Shown: piece after piece, positions 10,722 to 22,200 of the stretch | Layout: the number at the start of each line of letters is the position of its first letter | Position numbering within the stretch: the first letter of the stretch is position 1 | Source: Lachnospiraceae bacterium | GTDB lineage: Bacteria > Bacillota > Clostridia > Lachnospirales > Lachnospiraceae | Direction of reading: 5' to 3' | Assembly: GCA_021771695.1 (NCBI GenBank) | Contig: JAETON010000001.1 | Location: forward strand, 62,001-126,000 | DNA: 64,000 bases | The notes under the pieces: generated by a model | Told to the model about the DNA's origin: nothing | The model's input: the letters and a program-made list of their open reading frames with translations, nothing else | The model's database searches: none | Translations under genes and position numbers: made by a program

Positions 10722-12167
10722 CTACAAGATGCTTTTGTACATTTCAAGATATTTTTTTGCAGAATTTGCAAAACTATTGTCAGATTCCATTGCCCTTTGA
10801 ATCAAGCCTTGCTTTCTTTCCGGATCTTCGATTGCCCATAATGCATAACGAATTGCACCTAACATTTCATGTGCATTGTAATTTACAAAGGAGAATCCAT
10901 TTCCTGTATTTTCATACTCATTATAGCCTTGCACCGTATCACGGAGACCGCCTGTCTCACGGACAATCGGCAAGGTTCCATAACGAAGGGCAATCATCTG
11001 AGAGATACCGCAAGGTTCAAATTTTGACGGCATCAAAAACAGATCACTTGCTGCATATATCTTATGGGCAATTGTATTATCATATGCAATATAAGAACAA
11101 ACTCTTCCTTTATATTTTCCTTCCATATAGCGGAAAAATTCTTCATATTCATGATCACCGGTTCCAAGAATTACCATGGCAGCATTTTCTGTACACATGA
11201 TTTCATCCATCATGTATTTTACAAGATCTAACCCTTTTTGTGCTGTCAATCTTGTTACCATACCAATTATCGGTACATCCGGATCAATTGTAAGTCCAAG
11301 ACTCTCTATTAACTCTGCCTTATTCTTTTCTTTACCAGACAGGTCATCTTTACTAAAATGATATGGAATCAATGGATCTGTCTCTGGATTAAATTCTTCC
11401 ACATTCATTCCATTTAAAATTCCCCATGTATCACCGGCTCTTGCATTCAAAATGCCTTCCTGACGATATGCAAATTCCGGACTTCTGATTTCCTGTGCAT
11501 AACTTGGGCTGACAGTGCTCAATTGATCTGCAAATACCAATGCTGCTTTCATAAAACTTGCACATTCATAATTATGCATAAATTCCGGAGTATCATAACG
11601 TGGATCGATTCCAAGCCATTGCTGGAACCATTCAAATCCGAATTCTCCTTGATACATCATATTATGAATTGTAAAAATCGTCTTAGAACGCCCGATTTCC
11701 CAATGTCCATACTGAGTTCTCAATAAAATCGGAATCAAACCTGTCTGCCAGTCATTACAGTGAAGTATGTCTGGAATAAATCCAATACGGCTTGCGGCTT
11801 CAATGACGGCACGGCAGAAGAAAGCATACTGCTCTCCTTCTGCAAGTCCGCCTCTGTATACAGCGTCTCCAAAATAATCTTCATTATCAATCAAATAATA
11901 AGTTACATCATTATATACAAGTTCTTCAACTCCTACATAAGCTTCTCCGCCGTTAAATCCGATATAAAAATCTGCAAGATGTTTCGTCTGCTCTGCGTAT
12001 TTCCATTTCATCTGACTATGAAAAGGCATCATTACTCTCGCATCTGCTCCAATTTTATTTAATTCTTTCGGAAGAGTTCCCATAACATCGGCCAGCCCCC
12101 CAAGTTTTACAAATGGAGCACATTCTGCTGCTACTAATAATACGTCCAATACGCTTTCTTTACTCAT
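10722..12167 (-). CDS. glgA: Glycogen synthase (ADP-glucose)
   Basis: VLLVAAECAPFVKLGGLADVMGTLPKEL (KxGGL motif), HCNDWQTGLIP, MPSKFEPCGISQMIALRYGTLPIVRETGGLRDTV. Start MSKESVLD. Confidence 0.96.
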   Translation of the reverse strand: MSKESVLDVLLVAAECAPFVKLGGLADVMGTLPKELNKIGADARVMMPFHSQMKWKYAEQTKHLADFYIGFNGGEAYVGVEELVYNDVTYYLIDNEDYFGDAVYRGGLAEGEQYAFFCRAVIEAASRIGFIPDILHCNDWQTGLIPILLRTQYGHWEIGRSKTIFTIHNMMYQGEFGFEWFQQWLGIDPRYDTPEFMHNYECASFMKAALVFADQLSTVSPSYAQEIRSPEFAYRQEGILNARAGDTWGILNGMNVEEFNPETDPLIPYHFSKDDLSGKEKNKAELIESLGLTIDPDVPIIGMVTRLTAQKGLDLVKYMMDEIMCTENAAMVILGTGDHEYEEFFRYMEGKYKGRVCSYIAYDNTIAHKIYAASDLFLMPSKFEPCGISQMIALRYGTLPIVRETGGLRDTVQGYNEYENTGNGFSFVNYNAHEMLGAIRYALWAIEDPERKQGLIQRAMESDNSFANSAKKYLEMYKSIL

Positions 12168-13293
12168 TAATACTTGCTCCTTTCGGAATGAATACCGGAT
12201 GGTTAGAAGATCCTGCCAAATGAGCATTTGAGTACACTTTTACATGGCGATCCAAAATTGTATGATCAATATCTGCACCTTGCGCAATAAATCCTTCTGC
12301 CATGACAATAGAATTTTTCACAACTGCACCTTCATCAATCTTAGATTCACGGAAAATAATAGAGTTTTCAACAGTTCCATTAATTTCACATCCACTGGAA
12401 ATCAAGCTGTTGCTGACGCTTGCATTTGATCCATATTTTGCTGGAGATCCATCGGCAGTTTTTGTATAAATCGGACGATCACCACAGAATAATTCTTCTG
12501 TAACTTCACTTTTCAATAAATCCATATTTACATTATAATATGCTTCCACAGAAGTAATACATCCCACATATCCTTTGAATTCATATCCTTGAATTTTCAG
12601 ACGGTCAAAGTTTGGAATGATTACATCAAAGAAGAAATGCTTCTTATTATGTGCTACTGCATCTTCAATTAAATCAATCAGCAGTGTCCGTTTCATAATG
12701 TACACATCCATATTCTTTTTATTAGAACGATGTTTTACTTCAGAATAGCACATATTTGTAATTGTATCGTCTTCATCTGTCTTCATATATACACCATCGA
12801 AATCAACATTTGTTTCATCTCCGGTTACATCGTAATACATCACTGTAATATCTGCATCTGCTTTGATATGTTTTTTCAGCATATCATTAAAATCTGCATT
12901 AAACACAACATAGGAACGTCCAAGCAGCACATATTCTTCTTTTGCTTTTTTCAAGAAATTCAAAGTTCCTCGAAGTCCATCCATAACACTTGCATATTCT
13001 CCTGTTGGAGATGATCCTGTGATATATGGCGGGAAGATATATAACCCATCATTTTTTCTGCTCAGTCCATATGCTTTTCCAGAACCAACATGGCTTAAAA
13101 GAGAATCATAATTTCTTCTTGTCAAAAGACCAATGTTTTTTATTCCAGCATTGACCATATTACTCAATAAAAAGTCTACTGCACGATAACGTCCGCCCAC
13201 TGGCAGTGCAGACAAACTTCTGGAACGAACCAAATCTCTTAATTTTCTATTTTCTTCACCTGCATTAATAATGCCTAACATACGATTATTCAT
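12160..13293 (-). CDS. glgD: Glucose-1-phosphate adenylyltransferase subunit GlgD
   Basis: GlgC-like nucleotidyltransferase with diverged N-terminus (MLGIINAGEENRKLRDLVRSRSLSALPVGGRYRAVDFLLSNMVNAGI). Confidence 0.93.
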   Translation of the reverse strand: MNNRMLGIINAGEENRKLRDLVRSRSLSALPVGGRYRAVDFLLSNMVNAGIKNIGLLTRRNYDSLLSHVGSGKAYGLSRKNDGLYIFPPYITGSSPTGEYASVMDGLRGTLNFLKKAKEEYVLLGRSYVVFNADFNDMLKKHIKADADITVMYYDVTGDETNVDFDGVYMKTDEDDTITNMCYSEVKHRSNKKNMDVYIMKRTLLIDLIEDAVAHNKKHFFFDVIIPNFDRLKIQGYEFKGYVGCITSVEAYYNVNMDLLKSEVTEELFCGDRPIYTKTADGSPAKYGSNASVSNSLISSGCEINGTVENSIIFRESKIDEGAVVKNSIVMAEGFIAQGADIDHTILDRHVKVYSNAHLAGSSNHPVFIPKGASINE

Positions 13294-13305
13294 ATTTCAA
13301 TCCTC

Positions 13306-14490
13306 CTAATGTAAGATGGTGTCCGGGTAAACCATTGCACCGTCTTCAACAACTGCTTTTTCCAGTGCTACACTATGATATCCAATCACAGTAACTTCCT
13401 GTCCTTCTCCAACAGTACATTCTTTTTCAATTACTACTTCTTCGTCAATCAAAGCTTTGTCAATCTTACAATTTTCACGAACAACTGTATTCGACATGAT
13501 TACACTGTTTTTCACAACGCTTCCTTTTCCAATCTTAACGCCAGGATGGATAACACAGTTTTCAACTTCACCTTCAATCAGACAGCCGTCTGCAAGAATG
13601 CTGTTTTTCACACTAGCTTCTTTTGTTACAAAATGAGGCGGCAATGCATAGTTTCTTGTGTAAATTTTCATTCTCTCGTCATTTAAATCTACCGGGGAAT
13701 TTGGATCTAACAATTCCATATTTGCTTCCCATAAACTATCAATTGTTCCTACATCTCTCCAGTATCCTTCAAAGTCGTAAGCATACATCTTCTTACCTTC
13801 TTCTAACAGACGAGGAATGATATTCATACCAAAGTCATGAGAAGAATCCGGATCATTTGCATCGTCAATTAAATACTGACGGATTAATTTGTAATTGAAG
13901 ATATACAGACCCATAGAAGCTTTTGTACTCTTAGGTTCTGCTGGTTTTTCTTCAAACTCATAAATACGGTTATCATCATCTGTATTCATGATACCAAAAC
14001 GTTTTGCTTCTTCATAAGTTACATTTAATACAGAGATTGTACAATCTGCACCCTTTTCTTTATGGTACTGGAGCATCTTTTCATAGTCCATTGTACAAAT
14101 CTGGTCACCTGATAAAACAATAATATAATCAGGATCATAATTGTCGATAAAGTTAATGTTCTGATAAATTGCATCTGCTGTTCCACGATACCAGTTTCCT
14201 GTTTCCCCGCGTACATAAGGCGGCAGTACATACGCTCCGCCAGTCAAACTGTCCAAATCCCATGGGCCGCCGGTTCCAATATAAGAATTCAGTTCCAATG
14301 GTTCATACTGTGTCAAAACACCAACTGTATCAATTCCTGAGTTGGAACAGTTTGATAGTGGAAAATCAATAATTTTATACTTTCCACCATAGGACACTGC
14401 AGGTTTTGCCTTCTTCTGAGTCAAAGCATACAGTCTGCTTCCCTGCCCTCCAGCAAGGAGCATTGCAACAATCTCTTTTTTGTTAATCAT
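13306..14490 (-). CDS. glgC: Glucose-1-phosphate adenylyltransferase GlgC
   Basis: [56 protein letters not shown]. Confidence 0.97.
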   Translation of the reverse strand: MINKKEIVAMLLAGGQGSRLYALTQKKAKPAVSYGGKYKIIDFPLSNCSNSGIDTVGVLTQYEPLELNSYIGTGGPWDLDSLTGGAYVLPPYVRGETGNWYRGTADAIYQNINFIDNYDPDYIIVLSGDQICTMDYEKMLQYHKEKGADCTISVLNVTYEEAKRFGIMNTDDDNRIYEFEEKPAEPKSTKASMGLYIFNYKLIRQYLIDDANDPDSSHDFGMNIIPRLLEEGKKMYAYDFEGYWRDVGTIDSLWEANMELLDPNSPVDLNDERMKIYTRNYALPPHFVTKEASVKNSILADGCLIEGEVENCVIHPGVKIGKGSVVKNSVIMSNTVVRENCKIDKALIDEEVVIEKECTVGEGQEVTVIGYHSVALEKAVVEDGAMVYPDTILH

Positions 14491-14618
14491 AACTCTTTTT
14501 CCTCCTAATTTTTTGATCTTTGATCATTATTATTTATTTTTACTTCTTTATGAGTAGGCGTTTTATTTTCCGTTTTCTCCTTTTCTATTCAAATCTTGTT
14601 TCCAGTTCCCTTTATATT

Positions 14619-16691
14619 TCAGGCTTTTGGCTTTGTTTCTGCTTTTTTCTTCGTTCCCGCCTTTGCCTTCATTGTCTTTTCTGTTTTTTTCTCTGCTGCC
14701 TTCTTTTCTGCTGCTTTTTTTGTTGTGGTTTTCTTCGCAGCTGCTGTCTTTTTCTTTGGTTTCTCTTCTACTTCTTCCACTTTATAGTACACAACACTTA
14801 ATGGTTTCAAAGAAACAGCCGCTACTGTCTGATATGCAGCTTTTCCCTTTCCGCCTTTGACTCTGACACGTTTTGTTCTGATTTTATTTTCACTGAGATC
14901 ACCGTCTCCGCCGAATTCCAGTTCATTGCTGTCCAGAATCTTTGTAAGCTTTGCCTTCTTGTCCATCGGTATCGGATATTTTTCCCGTTCTACCGGTGTA
15001 AAATTGCAGACACACAGAATTTCATCCTGCTTTTTCCCACGGCGTTTTTTTGCTTTTCTCACAAAGGCTACCACGCTGTGATCTGCATCTCTTTGCAGCC
15101 TCCACTCAAATCCTTCCGGTTTCATATCCTGTTCATAAAATGCCGGCTCATTTTTATAAAGCTCATTTAATCTTGCTACATAGCTGTTAAAAGAACGATG
15201 CATTTCATAATCATCGATTAAGAACCAATCCAATTGTTCTTTATCACGCCACTCTACGAACTGAGCAAATTCACCGCCCATAAACAGAAGTTTCTTTCCA
15301 GGATGAGCATATGTGAATCCATACAGAGCTCTAAGTGAAGAGAATTTTTCTTCATAAGATCCACTCATTTTATTAATCATAGAACCTTTTCCATGAACAA
15401 CCTCATCATGAGAATATGGAAGAATATAATTTTCGCTGTATGCATAATCCATAGAAAATGTAATTGCTCCATGATTATCTTTTCGATACAATGGGTCCAA
15501 TTCCATATAATAAAGGGTATCATGCATATATCCCATATTCCATTTATATACAAATCCTAATCCATCGGGATCATTAATATCACTTGTAACTTTTGGGAAT
15601 GCTGTAGATTCTTCAGCAATTGTCAAAAATCCTTCATAAGTAGAACGAAGTGCAGTATTTAAATTCTTTAGGAAATTAATTGATTCATAATTGATATTGG
15701 TTCCGTCTTCATTTGGAATAAATTCTCCTTGCTGTTTTCCAAAATCCAAATACAACATGGCACTGACTGCATCAATGCGGATTCCATCCACATGATAAAC
15801 ATCCGCAAAGAATATCGCACTGGATACTAAGAAACTTTGTACTTCCGGTTTTCCATAATTAAACAGCAAGGTTCCCCAGTCCGGCTGACTTCCTTTTCGT
15901 GGATCTTCATGATCATAAATATGTGTTCCATCAAACATTGCCAGACCATGTTCATCTCTTGGAAAATGTGCAGGTACCCAGTCTAAAATAACGCCGATGC
16001 CTGCTTTATGCATCTCATTGACAAAGTAATTAAAATCTTCCGGCGTTCCGTATCTTGAAGTAACAGAATAATATCCTGTCACCTGATATCCCCATGAAAG
16101 ATCATATGGATACTCTGTAATCGGCATTAACTCTACATGGGTATATCCCATCTTATGCAAATACGGAATCAGCATGTCTGCAATTTCACGATAATTATAA
16201 AATTCCCGTTCTTCCTCTTCCGGCATTCTCCATGTTCCAAGATGAATTTCATAGATGGACATCGGCTGGTCTAATGCCTGCCTTTTCTTTCTCTGGTTCA
16301 CAAACCTTTTATCTGCCCACTTAAAATCATCAAAGTCCCAAACCCTAGAAGCAGTGTCCGGGCGGCACTCTGAACAAAAAGCAAAAGGATCACTCTTATA
16401 ACGGCATTTTCCGTCATACCCTTCTACATGATATTTGTACAAATCACCTTTTTTGAGGCCCGCTATTTCAATCGTATATATTCCGTCTTTGTCACTTTTC
16501 ATCGGATGTGATAATGGATTCCAGAAATTAAAATCCCCTACCAGACTAACTGACTTTGCATTCGGTGCCCATACAGTGAATCGATGGGTTTTCGTCTCTT
16601 TCTGGTAATGGCACCCAAAAGTAAGATAAGCTTTTCGTGCTTTTCCCGTCTGAAACAAATACAAGTCATCACGATTTATAGCTTCATTCAT
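14619..16691 (-). CDS. glgB: 1,4-alpha-glucan branching enzyme with Lys/Ala-rich C-terminal tail
   Basis: GlgB motifs (GVILDWVPAHFPRDEHGLAMFDGTHIYDH, GIRIDAVSAMLYLDFG, LPYSHDEVVHGKGSM). Start MNEAINRD with GGAGGA upstream. Confidence 0.96.
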   Translation of the reverse strand: MNEAINRDDLYLFQTGKARKAYLTFGCHYQKETKTHRFTVWAPNAKSVSLVGDFNFWNPLSHPMKSDKDGIYTIEIAGLKKGDLYKYHVEGYDGKCRYKSDPFAFCSECRPDTASRVWDFDDFKWADKRFVNQRKKRQALDQPMSIYEIHLGTWRMPEEEEREFYNYREIADMLIPYLHKMGYTHVELMPITEYPYDLSWGYQVTGYYSVTSRYGTPEDFNYFVNEMHKAGIGVILDWVPAHFPRDEHGLAMFDGTHIYDHEDPRKGSQPDWGTLLFNYGKPEVQSFLVSSAIFFADVYHVDGIRIDAVSAMLYLDFGKQQGEFIPNEDGTNINYESINFLKNLNTALRSTYEGFLTIAEESTAFPKVTSDINDPDGLGFVYKWNMGYMHDTLYYMELDPLYRKDNHGAITFSMDYAYSENYILPYSHDEVVHGKGSMINKMSGSYEEKFSSLRALYGFTYAHPGKKLLFMGGEFAQFVEWRDKEQLDWFLIDDYEMHRSFNSYVARLNELYKNEPAFYEQDMKPEGFEWRLQRDADHSVVAFVRKAKKRRGKKQDEILCVCNFTPVEREKYPIPMDKKAKLTKILDSNELEFGGDGDLSENKIRTKRVRVKGGKGKAAYQTVAAVSLKPLSVVYYKVEEVEEKPKKKTAAAKKTTTKKAAEKKAAEKKTEKTMKAKAGTKKKAETKPKA

Positions 16692-16821
16692 AGTACAATT
16701 CCTCCTTCTCATTTTTATTTACATCACAATTCAAATCACTGATGTTCATGGAAATGCTGACTCCCCGCAAAGCATTATTTCTCTCATAAGATTCATAAGA
16801 AAAACTTTCGCCAGATAAATA

Positions 16822-16873
16822 AAAGCGTAAATATACCCTTTACATATCTCTTGTAAAGGGTCATTTACGCTTT
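16822..16873 (-). terminator. Strong hairpin terminator/attenuator in the ilvA-glgB intergenic region
   Basis: aaagcgtaaat-ata-ccctttaca...tgtaaaggg-tc-atttacgcttt (11 + 9 bp stems), followed on the minus strand by TTTTATTTAT. Confidence 0.75.
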
Positions 16874-16969
16874 CTAATTCTATCCATTATTACCATGATG
16901 TATAGCAAAGAACGTGGCATGCTGTCCAATTACAAGACGCTCATATTTTTTTATCATTTCCATATCTTT

Positions 16970-16998
16970 ACTATACCAAATTTCAGAGAATAATTCAA
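16970..16998 (-). promoter_or_regulatory. Predicted sigma-A promoter upstream of the short ORF and glgB
   Basis: Minus strand TTGAAT (16993-16998) - 17 nt - TATAGT (16970-16975). Confidence 0.6.
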
Positions 16999-17057
16999 CA
17001 AATTGCACAAAATTTAATACATTAAACGTAAGTTATTTTGTCAAAAAGCCAATAAAT

Positions 17058-18275
17058 TTAAAACACGGATTTTGAATCTCTGATTTGCGGGTCATAGCCG
17101 TTATCTTTTAGTGCTTTTATAATCTTTTCTTTATGTTCTGTTCCAAAGGCTTCCATTGTAATGGTAAGTTCCACTGCACTATTTCGATTAATACTTACAA
17201 ACTGGTTATGTTCCAGTTTAATAATATTTCCCTGTGTCTTGGCAATTACCTGTGATACTCTAGTTAACTCTCCCGGTTTATCTGGAAGGAATACGGAAAT
17301 CGTGAAAATACGGTCTCTGATAATCAATCCATGCTGTACTAAAGAAGCAATGGTAATTACATCCATATTACCGCCGCTGATGATTGAAACAACCTTTTTA
17401 TTTTTTACATTCAGATGTTTCAACGCTGCAATCGTCAAAAGCCCTGAATTCTCTGCCAGCATTTTATGATTTTCTAACAAATCCAAAAAGCATGGAATCA
17501 GTTCTTCATCATCCACAGTAATGATTTCATCCAGATTTTCTTTAATATATGGGAAAATCAGTTTTCCCGGAGTCTGTACGGCAGTACCGTCAGCAATCGT
17601 ATTTACATGTTCACAGGAAACTACTTTTCCTGCCTTCATGGACGCTTTCATACATGCTGCCCCTGCCGGTTCCACACCAATGACTTTAATTTTAGGATTC
17701 AAAAGTTTTGCCAAAGTTGAAACACCTGTGGCAAGACCCCCGCCGCCAATTGGCACTAAAATATAATCAACTGTTGGAAGTTCTTTGAAAATATCCATTG
17801 CGATGGTTCCCTGTCCGGTAGCTACCGTCAAGTCATCAAACGGATGTACAAAAGTATACCCTTTTTCAGATGCCAATGCAAGAGCGTGTTCGCACGCTTC
17901 ATCATAAACATTTCCATGAAGAACGACCTGTGCTCCTAAATCTTTGGTACGGTTTACTTTCAACAATGGAGTAGTTGTCGGCATAACAATGGTTGCTTTT
18001 ACCCCCTGTTTCACTGCTGCTAAAGCTACTCCCTGTGCATGATTTCCCGCAGAAGCCGTAATTAATCCTTTTTCTTTTTCTTCTTCGGAAAGTTTACTAA
18101 TCTTGTAATATGCCCCGCGGATTTTATAAGCCCCGGTAAGCTGCATATTCTCCGGTTTTAAATAAATCTGATTTCCTGTCTGTTCAGAAAAATAATCACT
18201 CTTTATCAACTTTGTCGGCAGAACTACTTCCTGCACTTTTTCATATGCTTCTTCAAAATCACGTAATGTTAACAT
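17058..18275 (-). CDS. ilvA: Threonine ammonia-lyase (biosynthetic/catabolic IlvA-TdcB type with ACT domain)
   Basis: PLP motif LTGAYKIRGAYYKI, GGGGLATGV, C-terminal ACT domain. Start MLTLRDFEEAY. Confidence 0.93.
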   Translation of the reverse strand: MLTLRDFEEAYEKVQEVVLPTKLIKSDYFSEQTGNQIYLKPENMQLTGAYKIRGAYYKISKLSEEEKEKGLITASAGNHAQGVALAAVKQGVKATIVMPTTTPLLKVNRTKDLGAQVVLHGNVYDEACEHALALASEKGYTFVHPFDDLTVATGQGTIAMDIFKELPTVDYILVPIGGGGLATGVSTLAKLLNPKIKVIGVEPAGAACMKASMKAGKVVSCEHVNTIADGTAVQTPGKLIFPYIKENLDEIITVDDEELIPCFLDLLENHKMLAENSGLLTIAALKHLNVKNKKVVSIISGGNMDVITIASLVQHGLIIRDRIFTISVFLPDKPGELTRVSQVIAKTQGNIIKLEHNQFVSINRNSAVELTITMEAFGTEHKEKIIKALKDNGYDPQIRDSKSVF

Positions 18276-18276
18276 T

Positions 18277-19209
18277 TTACTCTTCTCCTCTTTCAAACAA
18301 GGCATTGACAAACATGTCTGAATCAAATTCCTGAAGATCATCAATCTGTTCGCCAATTCCTATATATTTTACCGGGATTCCTAACTCAGACTGAATCGCA
18401 ATTGCAATTCCTCCCTTTGCAGTTCCATCCAGTTTCGTTAAAATAATCCCTGAAATATCCGTTGCTTCTTTAAACTGTTTCGCCTGTGACAAGGCATTTT
18501 GTCCTGTTGTTCCATCCAATACAATTAATGTCTCTAAATATGCGTCACTATATTCTTTCTGAATGATCCGGTTAATTTTGCTTAACTCATTCATCAAATT
18601 CTTTTTGTTATGAAGACGTCCTGCAGTATCACAAAGAAGGATATCCACGTCTCTGGCTTTTGCCGCTGCAACTGCGTCATAAACAACAGCCGCAGGATCT
18701 GCACCTTCTGACTGGCTGATAATATCAACCCCTGCACGGTTTGCCCATTCTTTTAATTGTTCAATAGCACCTGCACGAAATGTATCTGCCGCTGCCAGAA
18801 GAACTTTCTTTCCCTGTCCTTTCAAAATAGACGCCAGTTTTCCAACAGATGTTGTTTTTCCAACTCCATTGACTCCAATGACTAAAACTACACTTTTTTT
18901 ATCTTGATACTCATAAGCACTGTCATCTAGTTTCATCTGTTCTTTGATAGAATCAATCAGCAATTGACGGCATTCTTCCGGCTCTTTTATCTTTTGTTCT
19001 TTTACTTTTACTTTTAAATCTTCAATAATGTTCATGGTTGTATCAATTCCCATATCACTCATAATTAAGATTTCTTCCAATTCTTCATAAAAGTCATCAT
19101 CAATACCCGAAAATCCGCTGAAGATAGAATCAAATCCAGCAGAAATATTGTTTCTAGTTTTGGTCAAACCCTGTGCCAGCCTGCTAAAGAATCCCTTTTT
19201 TTCACTCAT
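18277..19209 (-). CDS. ftsY: Signal recognition particle receptor FtsY
   Basis: [46 protein letters not shown]. Confidence 0.97.
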   Translation of the reverse strand: MSEKKGFFSRLAQGLTKTRNNISAGFDSIFSGFSGIDDDFYEELEEILIMSDMGIDTTMNIIEDLKVKVKEQKIKEPEECRQLLIDSIKEQMKLDDSAYEYQDKKSVVLVIGVNGVGKTTSVGKLASILKGQGKKVLLAAADTFRAGAIEQLKEWANRAGVDIISQSEGADPAAVVYDAVAAAKARDVDILLCDTAGRLHNKKNLMNELSKINRIIQKEYSDAYLETLIVLDGTTGQNALSQAKQFKEATDISGIILTKLDGTAKGGIAIAIQSELGIPVKYIGIGEQIDDLQEFDSDMFVNALFERGEE

Positions 19210-19223
19210 TTCCCTTCCTCCTG

Positions 19224-22200
19224 TTATTCATCTAAATCATTTTCAATTAAATTTACAGAAACCTGTGTAGAAACACCTTTTTCCTGCATGGTAATTCCAT
19301 ACAATACATCTGCTGCCATCATCGTACCTCTTCGGTGCGTAATTACGATAAACTGTGTATCCTTCGTCAGCTTATGTAAATATTGTGCAAATCTTGTGAC
19401 ATTGGAATCATCCAGTGCAGCCTCAATTTCATCCAAAAGACAAAATGGAGAAGGTTTCAAATTCTGAATTGCAAACAGCAGTGCAATCGCTGTTAATGCC
19501 TTTTCTCCTCCGGATAACTGCATCATATTCTGCAGCTTTTTCCCCGGCGGCTGAGCAATAATGCGGATTCCTGATTCTAAGACATCATCCTCTGTAAGCT
19601 CCAGTCTGGCAACACCGCCCCCAAATAATTCCACAAACACCTTCTGGAACATCTCCCGGATATCATGAAATTTCTCATCAAACTGTCTGCGCATAGCATC
19701 TTCTAATTCATCAATCAGACCTGTTAAATGAGCTTCTGCTTTTACAATATCCTCATACTGTTTTTTCATAAACTCATATCGTTCCGAAATTGCTTTATAA
19801 TCTTCTATTGCGTTAACATTCACCGGTCCAAGCTTTCTAATATTGCTTTTTATTTCAGAAATTTCTTCTTTTAATGTAGAAAGGCTTTCTGTAATTTCTT
19901 CACCCATGCGGCTCCTTGCCTGATTATAGGTAATCTCATAGTTTTCCCACATATAATCCAGAAGTTCCTGCTGTCTTTCTTCCTGTTTTTCTTTTGCACT
20001 ACTTAAACGGAAAACTTCTTTGTCAAAACCATTGGCACGTTCCATAATTTCTTCTCGTTCCTTCATGGTTTCTTTATAAATCTCTGTCCGGCTTTCCACT
20101 TCCTTCTGCATTTCAAGAAGATCTTTTGTCTGTTTTTGAATATTATCTGTACCATCTTGTATATCAGCTTTTCGTTTCACAATTTGTGCCTCAATATATT
20201 TCACGGCACCGCTGACATCTTCTGCATTTTCCAGATTCTGCTTCAATTCTGTTTGAAGTTTTTCCAGTTCAAAATGAATCCGGTCATAATTACTGTCTTC
20301 AAACTCCAGTTTCTGTTTCAACTGCCCTGCCTGCATATGAATGTCTCCAATGGCACGAGACTCTTCCTCCGCCTGCCGGTGGATATGATTAAGTTTTTCT
20401 TCAATATCCTGCATCTTCTGCTCATCTGTTTTGTTTGCCACCTCCAAATCAGATTTTTTATCAAGCAATACCGATGCATCATCTTTTGCTGTTTCTTTTT
20501 CCTGTTTTAAGGCTTCTATCTGCTGATTCAGCATATCTTTCCGTTCAATCATACCTTTTGCCTGATTACATAAAGCAGCGAAAGACATTTCCTGTGTATT
20601 TAAACCTAGAGAAATCTGCTGATATTCTCCATTTAATTTTACCACAGTTTCTTGATATTCTTTGATTTTTTTTGTATTTTCTTTCCACTTTTCTTCATCC
20701 GCTTGAATTTTTATCCGAATCTGCTCTAATTTATTCTCCAGTTCTTTCACTTCACGGTTTCTTCCCAAAAGATTACTTTTATTTTTAAAAGCACCTCCTG
20801 ACATAGAACCGCCGCGGTTTAATGCATCCCCGTCTAAAGTCACAATACGAATGGAATGATGATATTTATTCGCAATCGCAATTCCTGCATTCATATCTTT
20901 TACGACCAAAACTTGTCCCAGAAGCGAAGCAAACAGGCCGCTGTATCGTTCCTCAAAAGATACCAGTTCATTGGCAGGACCAATAACTCCCGGTTCTATC
21001 AACACCTCTTTTCTGGAAAACATTTTTCCTTTGACTGCATCTAACGGAAGAAACGTCACTCTTCCATAACGGTTTTGCTTTAGAAATTCTATCATCTGTT
21101 TTGCTGTATTCTGGGTATCCGTTACAATATTTTGAATACTTCCACCCAAAGCAGTTTCAATGGCTGATTCATATCTTTGATCTACTTTTATAATATCTGC
21201 AACTGCGCCAATTATCCCCGAAACTATCGGTTTCTGCTCCATGACTTTCTTGATTCCAAAACCATAACCGTCATACCGCTCCGCCATATTCCGCAAAGTT
21301 TCGTAATTGGAATGCATCCGATGATATTTTTCTTTCTTTCCAGATAAAATCTGATCTAGTTCCTGACGTTCACTCTGCAGTTTTTCTATAATTCTTTGCC
21401 TATTCCGAATCTGGATTTCCAAGGTCTGTTTTGTCTCTTTTAACTCTGTAATTTTACTTTTCAAATTTTGTTGATCAGCCTGCCCTGCTGATAATTCCTT
21501 CTCTAATGTCTGTTTTTGATGCTCTAACCCGGCAATTCGGACATTTAGCTGTTCCTCTACTGTATGAAATCGTTCCAACTGGCTGGCAACTTTCATCTGA
21601 CTGTTGTTAAAGTCGCTTAGCTGCTGCTGTAAAACAGAAAGTTCCTCTTCCAGTTCCTGCATTTCTTTTTGAAAAAAGGCGACTTCACTTTCTTTTTCCA
21701 CACGTACTTTTTTGATATTTTCATATTGTCTGCGGATTTTTGCAGCTTCTTGTTGAATTTCCTGTATCTGCTGCTGCTTTTCTTTTATTTCACGTTCCAA
21801 ACGTTCACGCTCAGAAATATGATGGTCTTCCTTGGTCTTTTCCGTATTAATTTGTTCTTCCAGAACTTTAATTTCACCTTCCTGGCGCTGTATCGCAACC
21901 TTTCCTTCAGAAATCTGTTCTGTCACACTGGAAATTGTTTCTTTCAACGCATTTAAACGGCGGTCTTCTTCTTCATATTTTGCCTTTGCCGCCTCCATTT
22001 TAGCATTGGCCTCTTTCATTTCTCTTACTGCAATTTCAATTTTTTCATCCAGAGTTTCCAATTCTGCCGCTAATTTATTATTTTCCAGCAAAAAGAGTTT
22101 CATATCTCTTTCTTTTAGTTGGTCTCTGTAAATGAAATATTCTTTTGCCTTCTCTGACTGCCTCTTTAATGGTCCAACCTGACGATCCAATTCTGTTAAA

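Noticed and set aside
14520-14860. Phe/Leu/Ser-rich plus-strand ORFs (14520-14801, 14596-14787, 14627-14860)
   Set aside because: They are the antisense of the Lys/Ala-rich tail of glgB; low-complexity artefacts with no independent support.
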